Made by a program: the position numbers and the translations under genes
Shown: one piece after another, positions 23,801-37,607 of the stretch
Layout of the letters: every line of letters starts with the position of its first letter
Numbering within the stretch: position 1 is the stretch's first letter
The notes under the pieces: generated by a model
Told to the model about the DNA's origin: nothing
What the model saw: the letters and a program-made list of their open reading frames with translations, nothing else
The model's database searches: none
Assembly (NCBI GenBank): GCA_025345505.1
Contig: JANVCC010000146.1
Coordinates: forward strand, 4,597,690-4,661,689
Length of the DNA stretch: 64,000 bases
Reading direction: 5' to 3'
Origin: Todiramphus chloris collaris
Taxonomy: Eukaryota; Chordata; Aves; Coraciiformes; Alcedinidae

Positions 23801-26800
23801 TAAAGTTTGGTTATGGTAAGCAAGTTATCCGCACAGCTATGCCTGTGTCTTTGGACAATTGCAAGTTTGTATTTATTCTCAACTTCTTCATAAGAAATGA
23901 GAGAATGGTCTACCACAGATTCAAAATTTCTAGACCTTTTGCCTGTCAACAGATTCTGAAGACAGTGGGGTTTATTTCAAATGTTGTAGCACAGATTTAG
24001 AAATCCCGGATGTTTCAGCCTCTCAATTTCTCATGAGACTAAGACTCTGCCACAAAATATCCAAAGCAATTTCCTGCACAAGAACATTTATCAGCCATAG
24101 TTTAATATTAATAGTTAGAATAATTAAATCTCACCTTACTTCTCACTACAATCAGACTGCATAGGCAACTTTAAAAAGCACTGAAAGTCACACAGATGGA
24201 GGAACAAGCTTCGTTTTCCAAATACCCAATTTATCCAGCGGGCAGAAAGGGTGCTCATACTTTCTGACTGAAAGACCACTAACAAACCAATCACTGCAGT
24301 ATAAGACAGAGACACCAAGACTCTGGCCTTATTTAAGCTTGCCTTGGTCATCTGATTTCTGAACTAAGGATGGAAGTGCTCACCTCCTGCACAGCATTGA
24401 TCAAGACTTGAGCAGTACCCTGGAAGTTTCTAGGGGCAGATATCCGAGTACAACACATTCTGAAAGACATCTATACAAGCCACTTAAGACTTGAGACAAG
24501 CCACACACTGAGCCTAGCAAGAAAGGAAAATACAAAAGAAAACTAGGGAAGTGTCAACAAATTAGTGACTATTTAACTACTGGAATAAAATTCTTCCTTT
24601 GTTCAGGAAGTGTCTATCCAACGGAAACTCCCCTGTTCAAAATTGGTGTCATCTGGAATGACAAAAAAGGAAGAAAAAGTCATTTATAAAAATTAGAAAT
24701 AAGGTTTCAGCCTTGGGGGTCTTCCTCAGGGCATGGTGAAACTAGGACACAGAAAAACTAAACAACAACCTGTTCTTTAGCCTAAGGAAGGACCCATGGC
24801 CAAAATGCCTTCTTCAGTCTATATTTGTGCATTTGAAAAACAGGTTGACCCTTTGCCTGCTAATTACTGTTCTGTGACATTGCACCAAGTCTGTCCCTTC
24901 GGTTTTAGAGGTCACACACAATGTAAAGCATTCATCCAAGCCATCTTCAAATCCTACACCTTCATTTGTGTCTGGAATGACCAACTGTGAAATGCTTGCT
25001 TTGGGAGACAAGGGAAGCTGCATAACTCAATTCTCCGCTGTCTTTCACTTCTGCCAACATTAACTCTCCTGGGCAAGAGGACAAAATGCTGCTCTTCCAA
25101 TCTGGTAGGAGTTTGCATAGCTGGATAAGATCAGCTATGGTGCAAAGCAATGGAGAATAGGACCCAGTAATTTGAGGACGTCACCTGTAAAAAGAAAGAA
25201 TGGTTTCTGTCACACAGGTTTATTGCAGCCCAGAAATGTCTACAGTAACTGTGGGCACATAATATGATGTGCAAGGCTTTTATGAATGGGACCCTTGTGG
25301 CTTCTTGTCAGAACTGAATCTGAAGTGATGACAGGACATTTGTAAGAAGTCATTCCTGAGATGCTGAAGGACTTCCATAAGGAAACATCCGAAGATTGGG
25401 CTCTTGAGGCCTTCAGTCAAGAGGAGTCCTTCCAAAAACTGTTGAAGGTTTTTGGTAGGGGGCAACACAGATACTCCCAGAGATATTGAAGGAGTCGAAC
25501 TGTTGGCTTTGAATTCTTTGCCTGTCCCAGTGTTCAGAAAAGAAGGGTGGGTGACTGGCCGAACGGCAGGTTGGAGTCAGGGGAAAACCACAAAAAAGGA
25601 ACGCCAAGAAAGCTCACAGCTTCATACTGTTGCAACTGAGGGTATCACTGTCAAAAGTATGGCAATACTTTGCTGAGGGATTAGTTTGACTCTCCAAGTA
25701 TGTTAACTACTGCAGGATTTCTATTTGCAAGTTTTCAACAGATTACAAGGAACCAAGGAGGCTACAGAGGTCCCTTCTCCTAGTTAGGCATAGCTGAGAA
25801 TGGGTAAATCTGCAAAGAATGTTTATATTTCTTACCTTCTGTCCACATGTGTATGGTAGGAGGCTTCATTATAGCAAACTGCTCTGTAAGTCTTCACCTA
25901 TGGTTACACAACAACCTTCTGGCTAGTCCCTTCCTCCCAATGTGGGGAAGCAGCTGCTGCTCCTATGGCTTGAGAGGTCCCAGTGCTGAACAGCTAGTGT
26001 TCATACATTCTGGCATCAAACTGGCAAATACATTACTAATGCCTTAGCTTAGGAAAAGGTATTGATAGACTTGCACATTTTTTACTTTGGAGTTTTTAAA
26101 CAAGGATTAAGAAGGGAGCCCATTATAAGTTCCAGTATTGCAATATTTGGTGCTCCACGCTGCCCCAAAAAGCTGGTGAATGTCTGTAATGTGTCTGTAG
26201 GACTCTGCTACCAACTTAGGACACAAAAAGAGCCTGAATTCCAGTTTACCAGAAATACGGTCATAGGTAAATTGCCAAATCAAAAAAACATAAAAGCATG
26301 AAAAAGTCTTAAAAGCATTCTCTCTGCCCTTGGTCTGGGTGCTGGAGTAGAGCACCTGGCAAGAGAACCTTCCCCAAAAGAGGGAATTTATCCAGGAGAG
26401 GCTTCAGCATGAGCTGCTCCAGCTCAAACAAGCCAGCTCCAACCTCCCTGGTCCCATTAATTGCTTTTCATCTCTTGGCCTGGTATGTCCAAAATTTTCT
26501 TGAAAATGGGTTTATTATAGGAATAAGCAAAGGATGACCCTGTAAGAGAAGCCTCGTTTTAAAAAAAATATCAAAAATGAAAGTTGTTTCTGGTTCCAGT
26601 GATGAAATCAGCGTGAGCCTGCTCAGATGCATTCCCTGGCTATAAAACGAATGTAACATTTGCCACTGATGACATACTCATTAGTGTTCCTAGAGCAATT
26701 AGAGTTTGGGTGAGAGGCTACAAAGAGAAAACTAAGTGACATCTCAAGTAAATACATTCCTGCTGTGCCTCAGAGCGGCCGAAGCAGAGTAACACCCACA

Positions 26801-27138
26801 GGGGATTCAGACTGGAGTGCAGGGAAGGCAATGAGAACATGCTGCTTAAAATTAATAAAAGAAACCCAAAACAGAACAGAAAGGAAGTAATCTCTCTGCC
26901 ATTAAAGGGACTGAAAATCCCCTTACCTTTACAATAAGAGCACGTGCCTCGATGTTAGCCCTGGGAATGCCAGTGAAACTAAGGGCTGTCATTTTCTGAT
27001 TTTACAAAACATTCACATGCTTAACAGACTCTCTCTTCCCCCTCGCCCTGAAAGAAACTCTGGGGCTCCAGGCAGAACAGTTTGTCTAAGGCCCTGAAGG
27101 ATGGCACAGCAAGGCAGGTGTCAGTCAACCTGGCTCAG
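20851..27138. other. Non-coding DNA, no gene recognised
   Basis: Unique AT-rich sequence with a small inverted repeat at 21340-21360 (TTAGATG and CATCTAA, 7-nt loop), an A run near 22371-22381 and an A-rich tract near 23206-23260. Frames are all short and on both strands. Nothing further could be assigned. Confidence 0.65.
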
Positions 27139-27433
27139 TGCGAGTCAAACCCACCCCGGCCCCAGGGATGGTTTTCAGCAGTGTCCTGTGCCACGGCGAG
27201 CCGTACGTCAGAGGACCTGTCCACTGGCCTCCTAACACTGGCACAGTGCTCCCACCACAGCACCTCCGCTACCACGTGCCTATCAAGAACACAGGCCTGA
27301 TGTGATTTGAAACACAAAGGCTGTTGCCTTTAATTGGAGCTCGGTGCATGAAAAGTTTATTAAGTCAGACAGCGACACCGCAGAGAAGCGATGGTAGAAA
27401 TTGCCCTCGGGCGGATCCTACCCAGCCTGCCGT
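27139..27433. promoter_or_regulatory. CpG-enriched patch, candidate regulatory element
   Basis: I count about fifteen CpG dinucleotides in roughly 295 bp, in a window where CpG is otherwise sparse. They are spread across the block (for example ACGGCGAGCCGTACG at 27193-27207 and CTCGGGCGG at 27407-27415). The block also carries ACCACGTGCC, which contains a CACGTG E-box (27274-27279), and a TTTAATTGG homeodomain-like core near 27329. Retained CpGs suggest low germline methylation or selection. It is small for a classical CpG island and no gene start can be recognised, so a distal enhancer or lncRNA promoter would fit as well as chance. Confidence 0.3.
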
Positions 27434-28268
27434 TAGGTGCTGTTACACTTAATTGTTGGTGAAGGCAACTTAGTGCTTGATCACATCACTTTCACATTAA
27501 ACCTTTCCTCTGACACAGGTTCGTTGGTAGAGGCATCAAATATACTTGCACAGGCAGAAGGATCTTAAAACTAGCAGGAGGTTTACACTTGTGTTGTTAA
27601 GAGATCTGCCGGATGAAAGCCGGGGGAATTCAAATAGTCAGTAACATAACAGCTATATCTTGCATTTTTTACCACACCTTTCTCACTATGGTCTTTAGAA
27701 AGACCTATTCTCTATGCTTAAAAGACTCAGACTAATAACTGACCAGGAGCATCAAATTTAACAATGAAAGCATCCTTAAAAATTGTAACTTTTTCAGGGA
27801 CTTTGCACTGGATGCTGAAAAGGACATAATTACACAAACAATAATTTAAAAGAAGGATATGCAGGACAACAAATAAAAAATACAAAAATTCCTGCTTAAA
27901 AGAAGATAAACCCACAATATTTTAAAAGTTTCAAAACCTGGTAAGAGGAGGCTAATGGACTACATGGAATATCAACAGACAATAGCTAAGCAATGTATTA
28001 AAAACCCGCCAAAACCCCTACATGCAACCACCCATTGGTAAATACAGACAATAAAACTATACGTGAAAATGCTGGAAAGGCAGGGATGTTTCCCAGATGC
28101 TTTTTGTCAATGTTTAAAACAAAACACACTGATGTATATACGCATTCCTCACATGCTATTAGAACATTAGAAAGTTTAACAGAGTTATGGCTCTACTTGG
28201 GTTGATCAGATTACTTACCAACAAGCAACTCAGTTGCCTGTGTCTTCGGCTGTCTGCCAAAGGTGGGG

Positions 28269-28286
28269 AAATAAATAAATAAATTT
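28269..28286. repeat. AAAT microsatellite
   Basis: About four and a half AAAT units. Confidence 0.9.
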
Positions 28287-28521
28287 AAACCTACAAGTCA
28301 CGATAACAGAGACCAAAATATTTTAAAGGAACTAGCAGACTATTAACTTTTTAATACATCATAGAAAACAACCTCGTAAATGGCAAAAGTTGCAGGATTG
28401 CCAACATCATTTCAATTTAAAAAGAGTTAAGGATGACTCCAGAGAACTGTGGACCAGCTAGCCTAGTCCTTATAACTGGCAAAAAAATTAAAATATTTAT
28501 CCATGAACTATCAACAAAGAA

Positions 28522-28547
28522 TTGCAGACTAGAAGTTGCAGACTAGA
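28522..28547. repeat. 12-bp direct repeat, 14-bp period
   Basis: TTGCAGACTAGA occurs at 28522-28533 and 28536-28547, separated by AG. It is a recent-looking local duplication with no mismatch. Confidence 0.85.
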
Positions 28548-31369
28548 CAATTGTAATGTTTCATGGAAAATTCGTTTAAACAAACCACACTTATCTTTTT
28601 TTGGCAGGAGTACAAGTCTGAATGATTGAGGCAACTATGATGATAAAGTGGACTTGGACTTCTCCAAAATTTGACTCAGCTGTACCTAAATTCTTACTTA
28701 AAGCCCCATATTCTAGACACCAAAAGGATTAAGTGGTTCACTGACTGACCTCAAACTGTAGCTATTACAGGAGAGCTATGAGGGAGGACAGCAGTTGCAC
28801 CGAGACTGCTTTTCAATCCAATCCTGTTCAGTATTCTGTAAAAGATCAAGGTGGTAAAAAAACCTTTTTGTCAATAAAGTTAACATGACAAAAACAGGAG
28901 TAATGGAAAGTTATGTTTCTTTGAAGGCTGGTATCAGTAATGACAAGACAGTTATCATTTAAAGTATGAGCTATTCACTTCTAAAGAAAATCATTCCTCC
29001 TAGAGGCTCGCCTCCCATGCAGCCATTCAGCCTGCATCCAGATATTCTTGCAATTAAACCTTATGTCTCTTTGCTCTGGGTTACGAGTCTCTCTCCAGCC
29101 AGGGCAGAACTGGTGGCATTTCCCAGGACTGCCTGTCACTTCCCAGCAACAAGGGCAAAGTGAGTTAATACCTGTGAAAAGAATCCCATCAGACTGTCCT
29201 AAGCTATGAATTATCCTGCTTTTGAGAGTTAATGCATTCACTGCTTGCCTGTTTAATGTATACATACAGTGCCGTGTCCCCTCCCGCAGTCTCTGAACAG
29301 GATCAGTAATTAGCAAGATGGAAGTAATGCAAAACAAGATTTATTGACAGTCCCTCAAGGTTTAATATTTGGTTCAAATGCAAATCTCACAAGCTGAATG
29401 AAGTGTCAGCGAGGTTGAAAGCAGCGCGTTCAGTAATACACATGAAGCTGGATGTAAGCAAGTGACTTACAACTGCAACATGGGTAATTAGATTCCGCTT
29501 CAAGTTCACATTTTAGCTTTTTGCACAACACTTTTCCTATGCAACCAAAGGCCCGAGTCTCCACAGGAGGCAAGCTGCAGTCTGGTTGGTATGTCCTGCC
29601 ACATCCTTCATTTAAACATTTTCTGATCCAATGTAGACAGGAATTAAATACAGCTGCTCTTCTCGTGAGTCTCAGACTCATAAATTAATGTTTAAATGGT
29701 CTAATGGAGTGCCATATTTAAGATATATCAAGTTAGGTGTCCCCATGGCTTTGGGGAAAAGCAGGCAGACAGCAGACCCTTGGAAGCAAGACAGCCAGCT
29801 CAGTCAGGACTGTGCTGACACTGCTTTTATACTGCTCCTCCTCCTAGAAAATGGTCTGAGATAGTATTGTGAACAGGAACCCAGAGGTACAAGATAAACT
29901 TTTTATTCCGATGCACAGAGCTCAAGACCGGGTATCTAGTTTCCTTGGCCTACTAAAAAAAATAGTGTAGACATTATGCCAGCATGGCTTTTTGTGATCA
30001 TATAAAATCATACTTTAGTATTTCCAAGTTTCTCCTCTCAATTTTTCCCTCTAGAAAGTAAAAATAATTGCTTTCCTTTCACACAAATCTCATCACTTCT
30101 GTTGCTACAACACTTGAAAGACATAAAACAGCCCAGCATCCTTGCTGTTCTATGTGTACTTTAAACAGACTAAACTTCTCCTGATTTTATTGCAAGTAAG
30201 AAACGCTGTTGCTCTGCTAACTTATGCTGTGTTTGATCACAACAATCCAGAGCACTGCTGTAAGCAGCAGGTTTTAGTCTTTCATTCCCATAGTAGAACA
30301 AAGCAACGATATTACGTACACCGGCAGGGACCACAGTCACAAGTCACCAGCATGCCCACTCTCACTATAGGTCTCATAGTGGGAGCTGCCCTTGCCCTGT
30401 TTACACCAAGTGGGTTATCTTTGCCCATTTTCTATCACTGTTCCAAGTCCTGTCATCCTGCCTTTTCCTCAAAGTCAAGTCCTTCTGGGTACCAACTTGA
30501 CCTCCAATGATAGGTAGTCAAATTGCCCCTTGTGAGCACTGGAAGGAAACCACAAGACATTAGGAAGCTGGGATCGGGAGAAGTTCTGTGCTTGAGGCCC
30601 ATGCTCTGCAAAGGGAAGCAGAGCTCACAGAGTCAGGCTGACCTGCTGCCAGAAGCTGAGGAGAGTAGTCCATAGAAGGCATTTGCAGATACATGTTTGA
30701 AGGAAATAGCCATCAAGAAAAGTCCACTCTAAGATTTCAGACTTACGCATAATGATTTACCTTGGACAGACTAACAAGCAGCAGGTAAATTCCTCTGTTT
30801 GCTGCACATGGAAAGCATTTATACTTTATATTAAACAATTATTAGAAATAGATAAAACATTCAGAGGAGGGCCCTCTCTGACAGCATGCTGATGGTCCTC
30901 CAAATACCTGTGTGCTGACAGCTTTTATAGCCCATCCTAAAAATCTATGTAAGGCTAACATCTTCTCTAACACACTGCTCGATCCTTTTTGAGCAAGCTA
31001 TTTAGTTTTGCTTACATACTGCAAGGAGTTTCATCAGAACTACACAGTTCCTTTGATTATGGGACTTTTTTTTTTTTTAGTGCCAAGGCAAAACTACAAA
31101 AGAGTCAGTTTGCAGTTCCACAACTCCTCGCTCAAAGCTTCACATGGCACCATTTTAACCAAGCATAACCCATCCCCCAAAACATGCTCACCTTCGACTG
31201 ACGCAGCTTTGGGTTTCCTTATGCCTACAGTCTTAAGAAGGAGAGGGCAGGTAGGTAAGAGGACTTCAAGGAGAAGGAACTGCTGAAACCGTCACTAAGG
31301 TCCCCATAAGTATTCCCCGTGGACCTCATTACACATTTGAGCAAACATTACCTTCACTCACAAAGCTAA

Positions 31370-31520
31370 ATTTCCTGTTTGCTTGGCTGATCAATTCCTC
31401 ATCAAATTTTAATGTGGGGTTCAGGCCGTCTGTGGCGTTTTAATTAGCCTTAAGATTGCACAACGTTAGAGGCAAAGCTAAGAACCATCGAAGTCCTCTC
31501 TGCCTAGATATAAAGGTGGA
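31370..31520. other. Candidate conserved non-coding element (unverified)
   Basis: This piece has a mixed composition with retained CpGs (for example GGCCGTCTGTGGCG near 31426 and CAACG near 31460) next to homeodomain-type TTTTAATTAG (31439-31448). It is free of simple repeats and long frames. The call is by appearance only. A pairwise alignment with another bird or mammal would settle it. Confidence 0.18.
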
Positions 31521-31905
31521 AGGGGGTTGGGGAAGAGCAGGAAATGAAGAGGCCAAGAACTAATTAGCTCTTGTTACTAGGTTAAGCCTGCTCTCTAGTG
31601 GTCACATCACACAGCAAATACAACATGCAAAAAGCCTACGGAAAACAGTATCTTAAATCACAGCTGAATTCCCTTCCACCAAATATGAGAAAAAAAAATT
31701 GAATATATATCCTGCTTACCCCTGCTTCGTCAGGTTCCAGCATTTCTTTTCCCATAAAGAGTCTCATTTTCTTCCCCCTACTCCAGAATTTGGTACGCTT
31801 TTATCGTCGCTCTCTGTTTCGGCACTAGATGATGGTGCAATGAACTGCGGCTAGTTCAAATCAAACACACTTTGCTCCAGGCAGCATGAACAGTTTTGAA
31901 TGATG

Positions 31906-31935
31906 GAGAACATACAGCTTGAGAACATACAGCTT
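31906..31935. repeat. 15-bp perfect tandem duplication
   Basis: GAGAACATACAGCTT is repeated head to tail with no spacer and no mismatch. It is likely a young slippage event and may be polymorphic. Confidence 0.9.
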
Positions 31936-32568
31936 ATACACACTGCTGTCCATAACCACGGACCACAAATGGCCACCTTCTGTCTACAGCATTGTTCAGG
32001 AGTATTCTGACCTCCATCCAGCTGGTTACTAGAAAGCCTGAGAGTACTATGCATTTTGCTCTCATTACATGGAAGAATTTAATGGAGTTTTACCTGCGTC
32101 CTGTTCTTTGGCAAGGAGGACAGTCACATAATTTTGAACTGCAATCAAGCAGGATAAAGAAACACAGTATTCCAGCAATATTGCTCCCACCCTCTTAATG
32201 TAAACAAGATATACCAAAGCCACACTGAAATTAAAGCCTTGTGCTAGTCAGTGATTTGTGCTGCCGCATTTTGCAACTCCCTGAAAAGAGCCTGTGTCCA
32301 TTCTTCCCAAAAGCACATGGACCTTGCACCGGGGCTGTGCCAGAGCAAAGCATTTTTTGCCACGGAACAATTAAAGAGCTCTCTCGGCAGATGCTGCTGA
32401 GCGACAGTAACCTGCTGTATCCCAAGCCCAGGCACTGAGGCACTTCCAGTCTCAAGTCTGGGTAGCTTGATACTAACAGAATTACCTAGCCAAGCTCCTC
32501 TGAAATCCACCTGATTTCATACACGCTGAAAACATTTAAGGTATATTAAAATTTGTATAGATCTATTT

Positions 32569-32584
32569 GGGGGGGGGGGGGGGG
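32569..32584 (+). repeat. Poly-G run (16 bases)
   Basis: Sixteen consecutive G. Runs of this length can fold into quadruplexes and are hard to sequence, so the length should be treated as approximate. Confidence 0.9.
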
Positions 32585-33235
32585 AATAAAAGCCTGGAAA
32601 GAACTGATAGTGAAACAAATTCCTTATTTCCTTTTGCATCTTGGGAGTGGTTATTTTACGTACAGCCTGCATACTGCATAAGCAATGTATGTATTTAAAA
32701 CAGCTGCTCGTTCCACACAAACTGTAAGCTGTGCCCAGCTCTGATTGCTTAAAATCTCAAATTCTTCAAGATTACATCAATAATATCAGCATCTGCAAGT
32801 GCACCTATATACCAGAGAGACTGCAGCACAGAAGGCTGCTAGTGCTGTAAGCCAGTCAGTAACATTTACAGAACAGATACCAGAATTACCCAGCAAATGC
32901 ATGTTTTCAGGCTCAAAGTATGGATTTTAATTGCATATATCCCTTAATAAATTGAAAGATGTTTGGCTTGATTCTGACAGACAGAAGATTTGCACCACTA
33001 CATGGAAAAGAGCAGAAAAAATAGTTAACCCAAGTCTAACCTCCCTGCTTGAAATCTTAATTTAGCAAGTACAAATTAATTATGATTATTAAAATACCAC
33101 TTAGCACCAAGTACAGGCAGACTGCTAGTATTTAAAAAATACATTAGCTGGTCATCATCATCACCCTGTCTCACAAGGCCTGGACCAGCTAACACCCTTT
33201 CTGCCTACACCAGGAACTACACCTTAAGAGTTTGG

Positions 33236-33303
33236 AAAAAAAACCCAGACACAAACAACAAACAAACAAACACAAAACAACAAATAAAAATCAAACAAAA
33301 GCC
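33236..33303. repeat. CAAA-type A/C tract
   Basis: About 68 bases of irregular CAAA/CAAAC units, almost without G or T. Confidence 0.85.
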
Positions 33304-33704
33304 AACAAATCTTTTTTTCCAGGTGCTGCTGTGGTCTAAACAAACAGATTTTGATCCCATACTTTACTACAAATCCCCATCAGCTTGGAAAAAAGCACAA
33401 TCAAAGGACAAATATCACTTTATATATGGTTAGAAAAAAGATTAAGAAAAACACATTTAACCAGAATATTTACAAGACAAACAGGTATTTTTATAAGCAA
33501 ATGCAATAGGAAGGGTATTCTGTCCCAGTTCTAATTCTTTTCAGTGTTTCTGAGACCTTTATTGGTTACAGATGATGTTGAGCAGTAGCAGCACCTTTGT
33601 CTCATTTCTATTCCAGCTTTCACAGATAACAGAAATCTGTATTTATTTAGATTTATTTTCTTGAAAATAAAAAGCAACTATCCCCAGGCTTCAGGCACTT
33701 TGTT

Positions 33705-33737
33705 TAAAAACAAAAACAAAACAAACCACAAAACAAC
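33705..33737. repeat. CAAAA-type A/C tract
   Basis: About 33 bases of A and C with CAAAA/CAAAC units, 400 bp downstream of a similar tract. Confidence 0.8.
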
Positions 33738-35339
33738 TCACATGCAGTAAATCAATACAATTGTATTAGCTCCAATACTCATGAGTATCCAAATAAAGTG
33801 AATTCCACCAAGTCCACCGATAAACTTCTATCCTCACCTCAGCTAGTATTTCATCTCACAGCATTCTACAAGCCAGAGCACATCTCAGAAACTTTCCAAT
33901 CCTGCACTTTGCTAGCTAAGACACTCCTCTCCAACAACCCTCAGAGAGGGGGATTTGGCCCTTTATTTGATGCTCTGTTCACACTTGAAGTGCCACCACA
34001 GCTGCTGTGCATCCACACTCAGTTTAATACAAAGACATTGAACTACAGGATCACATTGACACTGGAAAGGTAGAATGGTTTGGGGGATTTTAGCTGGTGG
34101 ATGCCGGACAATACCTGTCTCTAGCTAATAATCCTATGGGATGCTTGATGGCTTTCAGCCTATGCCTTTTGCCAGCTATGTGATCAGAAACGATATGCCA
34201 CCAATGTCAGAATGTTTAATAGTGATAAATGCACCGCAGACAGCATTAGCTACCACAGTGCTCTATCACTGCAAATACTTAACACTGAGAAGTAAATCCT
34301 TCCTCCAGCTCAGACCTCAGGTGCTGACAGAACAACTGAGGTTAGGCTCAGCCCCACAAACTCCGAACGACCATCAGGCTAAAGTAGGTGTCATTTACCG
34401 CAGGCAGCTTTCATTTCCAAAGGGTTTCTACTGTCAGGAGTTCTCCCCAAATCAATGTTATCAATCCCACTTGTAATTTTACAAACTTCAAAGGGTTAAG
34501 ACAGCAAGCGCATTTATTGACTGGTGCTTCTTGGTGGGTTCAGTAAAGCATGACTGATTAGAGCCCAGTTCTAAAGAGCCCAGCTTTGTGAGGCTGGAAT
34601 AAATGGGAGTCTGTCAATAACTCAGATCCAGGCATATTGACATAGTTTACAGCCTCAATAGGCAATTAACACTTTACAGTGGATATTACCCAGTGGCCTC
34701 CCCATGTTTTACTGCACATTTTCTGCCGTCAGCTGCAATATTGAAGGTTTGGAATAAAAATGATATTGGACAGACAGCACCTTTGTTCAGCTGCACAGAA
34801 ATTTTTTTAACATCTGGGAGAGATCACAGTTTCATTCCTCTTTATTCACTCTCTCACACCCCTTGTCTCACTTTCTCTGTCATTTACAGTTTCTAGCCTG
34901 CATTGGTGAGTTGAAAAAACTCTCTTAACTAAGTAATTAAATCTGTTACATGCCAAAACTCTCTAGGGAAACCCTGAAAGAGTGACAGCCCCAGCCTTTT
35001 CTCCTACCATGGGAGAGGCTGAGTGAGTCCACAAGTGAATGCCTCTTTGGCAGACAAATTATACTGACAAGTAACCGAAATTCAGCCAGGAGCATTTAAA
35101 GCAGAAATAGCTGAAGAAAGTTACATTCAGCTCACAATTATCTCTTGTAACATGGTCCAAGCCCATGTCCCACACTGATCAAGCCAGAATTGCATCAACA
35201 CAGCTTCCTACTAGTTGCACATTCACAGGAAAATAAAAAAAAAAGAGAGAGGAGGAAAAAATCCACAAGAAGGTGGATTCTTTCTTGGGTTTTTAATCTA
35301 TTTAGCCCTTGCGAGACACTCTGGCTTAGCATTTCGACC

Positions 35340-35670
35340 CTGCTATCACAATTGCTTCATTGGGTCCTTTTGCACCAGCAGCACCACAGGGGCTGCGCGA
35401 AGCCCAGCACCAGCTGCCTGGGGCTGACCACATGGACCCACCTGCCCCAGCCCGAGGGAACCACACAGGCCAGACCAGGGAGCAGAATCTCAGCTCATTT
35501 ACCAACGGTTTGCACCAGCAGCCCATAATAAGAACCTCTTTCTTTGAAGCTGCAGGCCTGCTCAACAGGGATTCTGTTTCACGTGCAGCAACAGCCCTCG
35601 CGTTGCTCCGGCTGGGCAGGTTGTCAGGCAGTTCCCTGCCTTCTCCCAAGTGTCCCGGTCCACGATGAGA
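35340..35670. other. GC- and CpG-richer patch with overlapping open frames
   Basis: The stretch is TA-poor and holds about a dozen CpGs (for example GCTGCGCGAAG near 35392 and CTCGCGTTGCTCCGG near 35598-35612). Overlapping frames of 102 codons (+, 35360-35668) and 117 codons (-, 35326-35679) exist, but neither resembles a known protein. The GC content explains the lack of stops. An unrecognised exon or a regulatory element is possible. I cannot choose between them. Confidence 0.35.
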
Positions 35671-37607
35671 CTGCAGCATTCTTGCAGGAGGTGAGAATGA
35701 AGAGGAGTTTATTCCTTAAGGCTACACAAAGTTACAGGCTCTGAATGAAAGGGAAAATGCCTCATCATTGATTCATACAAAGGCTCAAGTGAAATTACAC
35801 AAAGATGTAACACAAGCCAGAGAATTCCCACAGGCACCATTTTCAGCAAGAAAAGGAAATAATTTTCTCTGTCTATGGCTTGCAGAGGATTCTCTTTTGC
35901 CTTCCTTTTTCTTTTAAGGGAATAAAACTCTGTAGATCACAGATTACCTGGCTGCAAGGGGTGATAGGGAATTGATCTTCATTTATCCCGTGTCCAGTAG
36001 CAAATGAAACCAGTGGAATTTTCGAAGAACAGGCGAGATACAAACCCAGTCCCCAATATTTCACTTACCTGAAAAATATGGAAGACTTGTAAATTATTTT
36101 AAAATATGTCATGTATTTTGCTCTGCACTTTTCTGATTAGTGAAACATTAGATTGATTGGAGCTTGTTTTGGATGGACTGAATTTATCAAATAATTGGAA
36201 TTGATATCCTGTATTTACATGCATCAGATGGATTGACAAATAGATTTGCCATCAACGGCTCCCATTTACTTTTAGTGTGAAGATTTTAGAATTATAACCG
36301 GTTTAATGGAAACCTCAGACAAGAACAATTAACACAAGGTTTAAAGGGAGGAACAATACAATTTTGAAGGATGCCTGAAGTGCTGTGGAGAGAAATTTCA
36401 TGAAAGAAAATAGATAAAAGAATTAGGATTAAGATTCAGAGATAACAGGTGGATATATGTAATGTCTGGCTTTCCCCCTTGAATTTCTCTTTAGGAACAG
36501 AAATACTGTAGTAGCTTTCTTCCGTCTCCCTGTCCCTCCAAGTATGTGGAATGGAGTAGCTTAGATATCTAACCTAAGAAATACAAATTAACATGGTATC
36601 CTCTGTGCTCAGAGAAGTCAGTGGGAACTGACTGAAAGAAAAAAAGTAAATTTTACATCACCTTTCCAAAGGACGGAAAAATAAATAAGCAGAATCCCAG
36701 AAATGGAACCAATCATTTCTGTCTGCTATTTCTACAATCTCAAAAGGAAAAGCATCGCTGGCAGTCTGTTGGAAGAGATGCAGCTGCAAGTTTGCTGAAG
36801 GAGACAAAGTACAACCTGTTCCTGAGTTGTTGCTTGAAGAAAACAATCAGCAAACCCCTTATCTTTAATAACTTTTATTGGGAAACCAAAAATGGAATGC
36901 ATTCATAAGAAAAATGTAAGCCATACACAACACTCCTTCCGAAGCAAGCACAGTCCTGGAAGTCTTCAGTCCGTACTTGAAATTGCAAAGGCACCAAGAG
37001 GGAAGGAGCTAGTCAGGAAATAATGCTCAGCCCAAGTGTAGACAGGCAGCTTTGACCTAAGGAGTCAGGGTAGTTAGTACATCTTCTAAAGGCAAAAGAA
37101 AAGCAGGGGAAAAAACCAAACACTAAGAAAATCGATCCCCAAATGTTGCAGTGTGTTTGCACAGAGATTATTTCTTCTGTGGTCCCTTTTTCTGGAAACA
37201 GGTGATGTCCTCATCCTGTTTTGCCAAGACAGCCAGCCCAGTCTGAAAGCCTGAGCCATGACCCATGTGTGGTATTCTGCCAGGCAAGTACATCTGGCAG
37301 CTCTTCTGATCTGAAGTCCTGTGGTTTCCTTTGTGATGTGGCAAAGCACATGGCCTCCAGTACATCTGTATAATTAATGTGCAGGGAAAATATGAGCAAC
37401 AACAGAAAAAGAAAAAAAAACCCAGAGCCCTCAAAGAACAGAAGCTGTTCAGGGTCAGCAGAAGGTCTGATAGCAAAAAGATGCAACACAGAGCCACGGG
37501 ATGGGCTTGCCTCCATACATTGTGGTATTTAGGAGATGAGGCGAGCTCTGATTGCACCATGTCCCACTGAACAAGATCTTCGTCTCTTAGAACATCTGTT
37601 TTGCCAG

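Larger units (their letters stand above)
27434..35339. other. Non-coding DNA, no gene recognised
   Basis: AT-rich unique sequence. It contains an AAAT microsatellite (28269-28286), a 14-bp-period duplication (28522-28547), a T run (31067-31078), a 15-bp tandem duplication (31906-31935), a 16-base G run (32569-32584) and two A/C tracts (33236-33303 and 33705-33737). A regulatory-looking piece at about 31370-31520 is listed separately. No exon was recognised. Confidence 0.65.
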
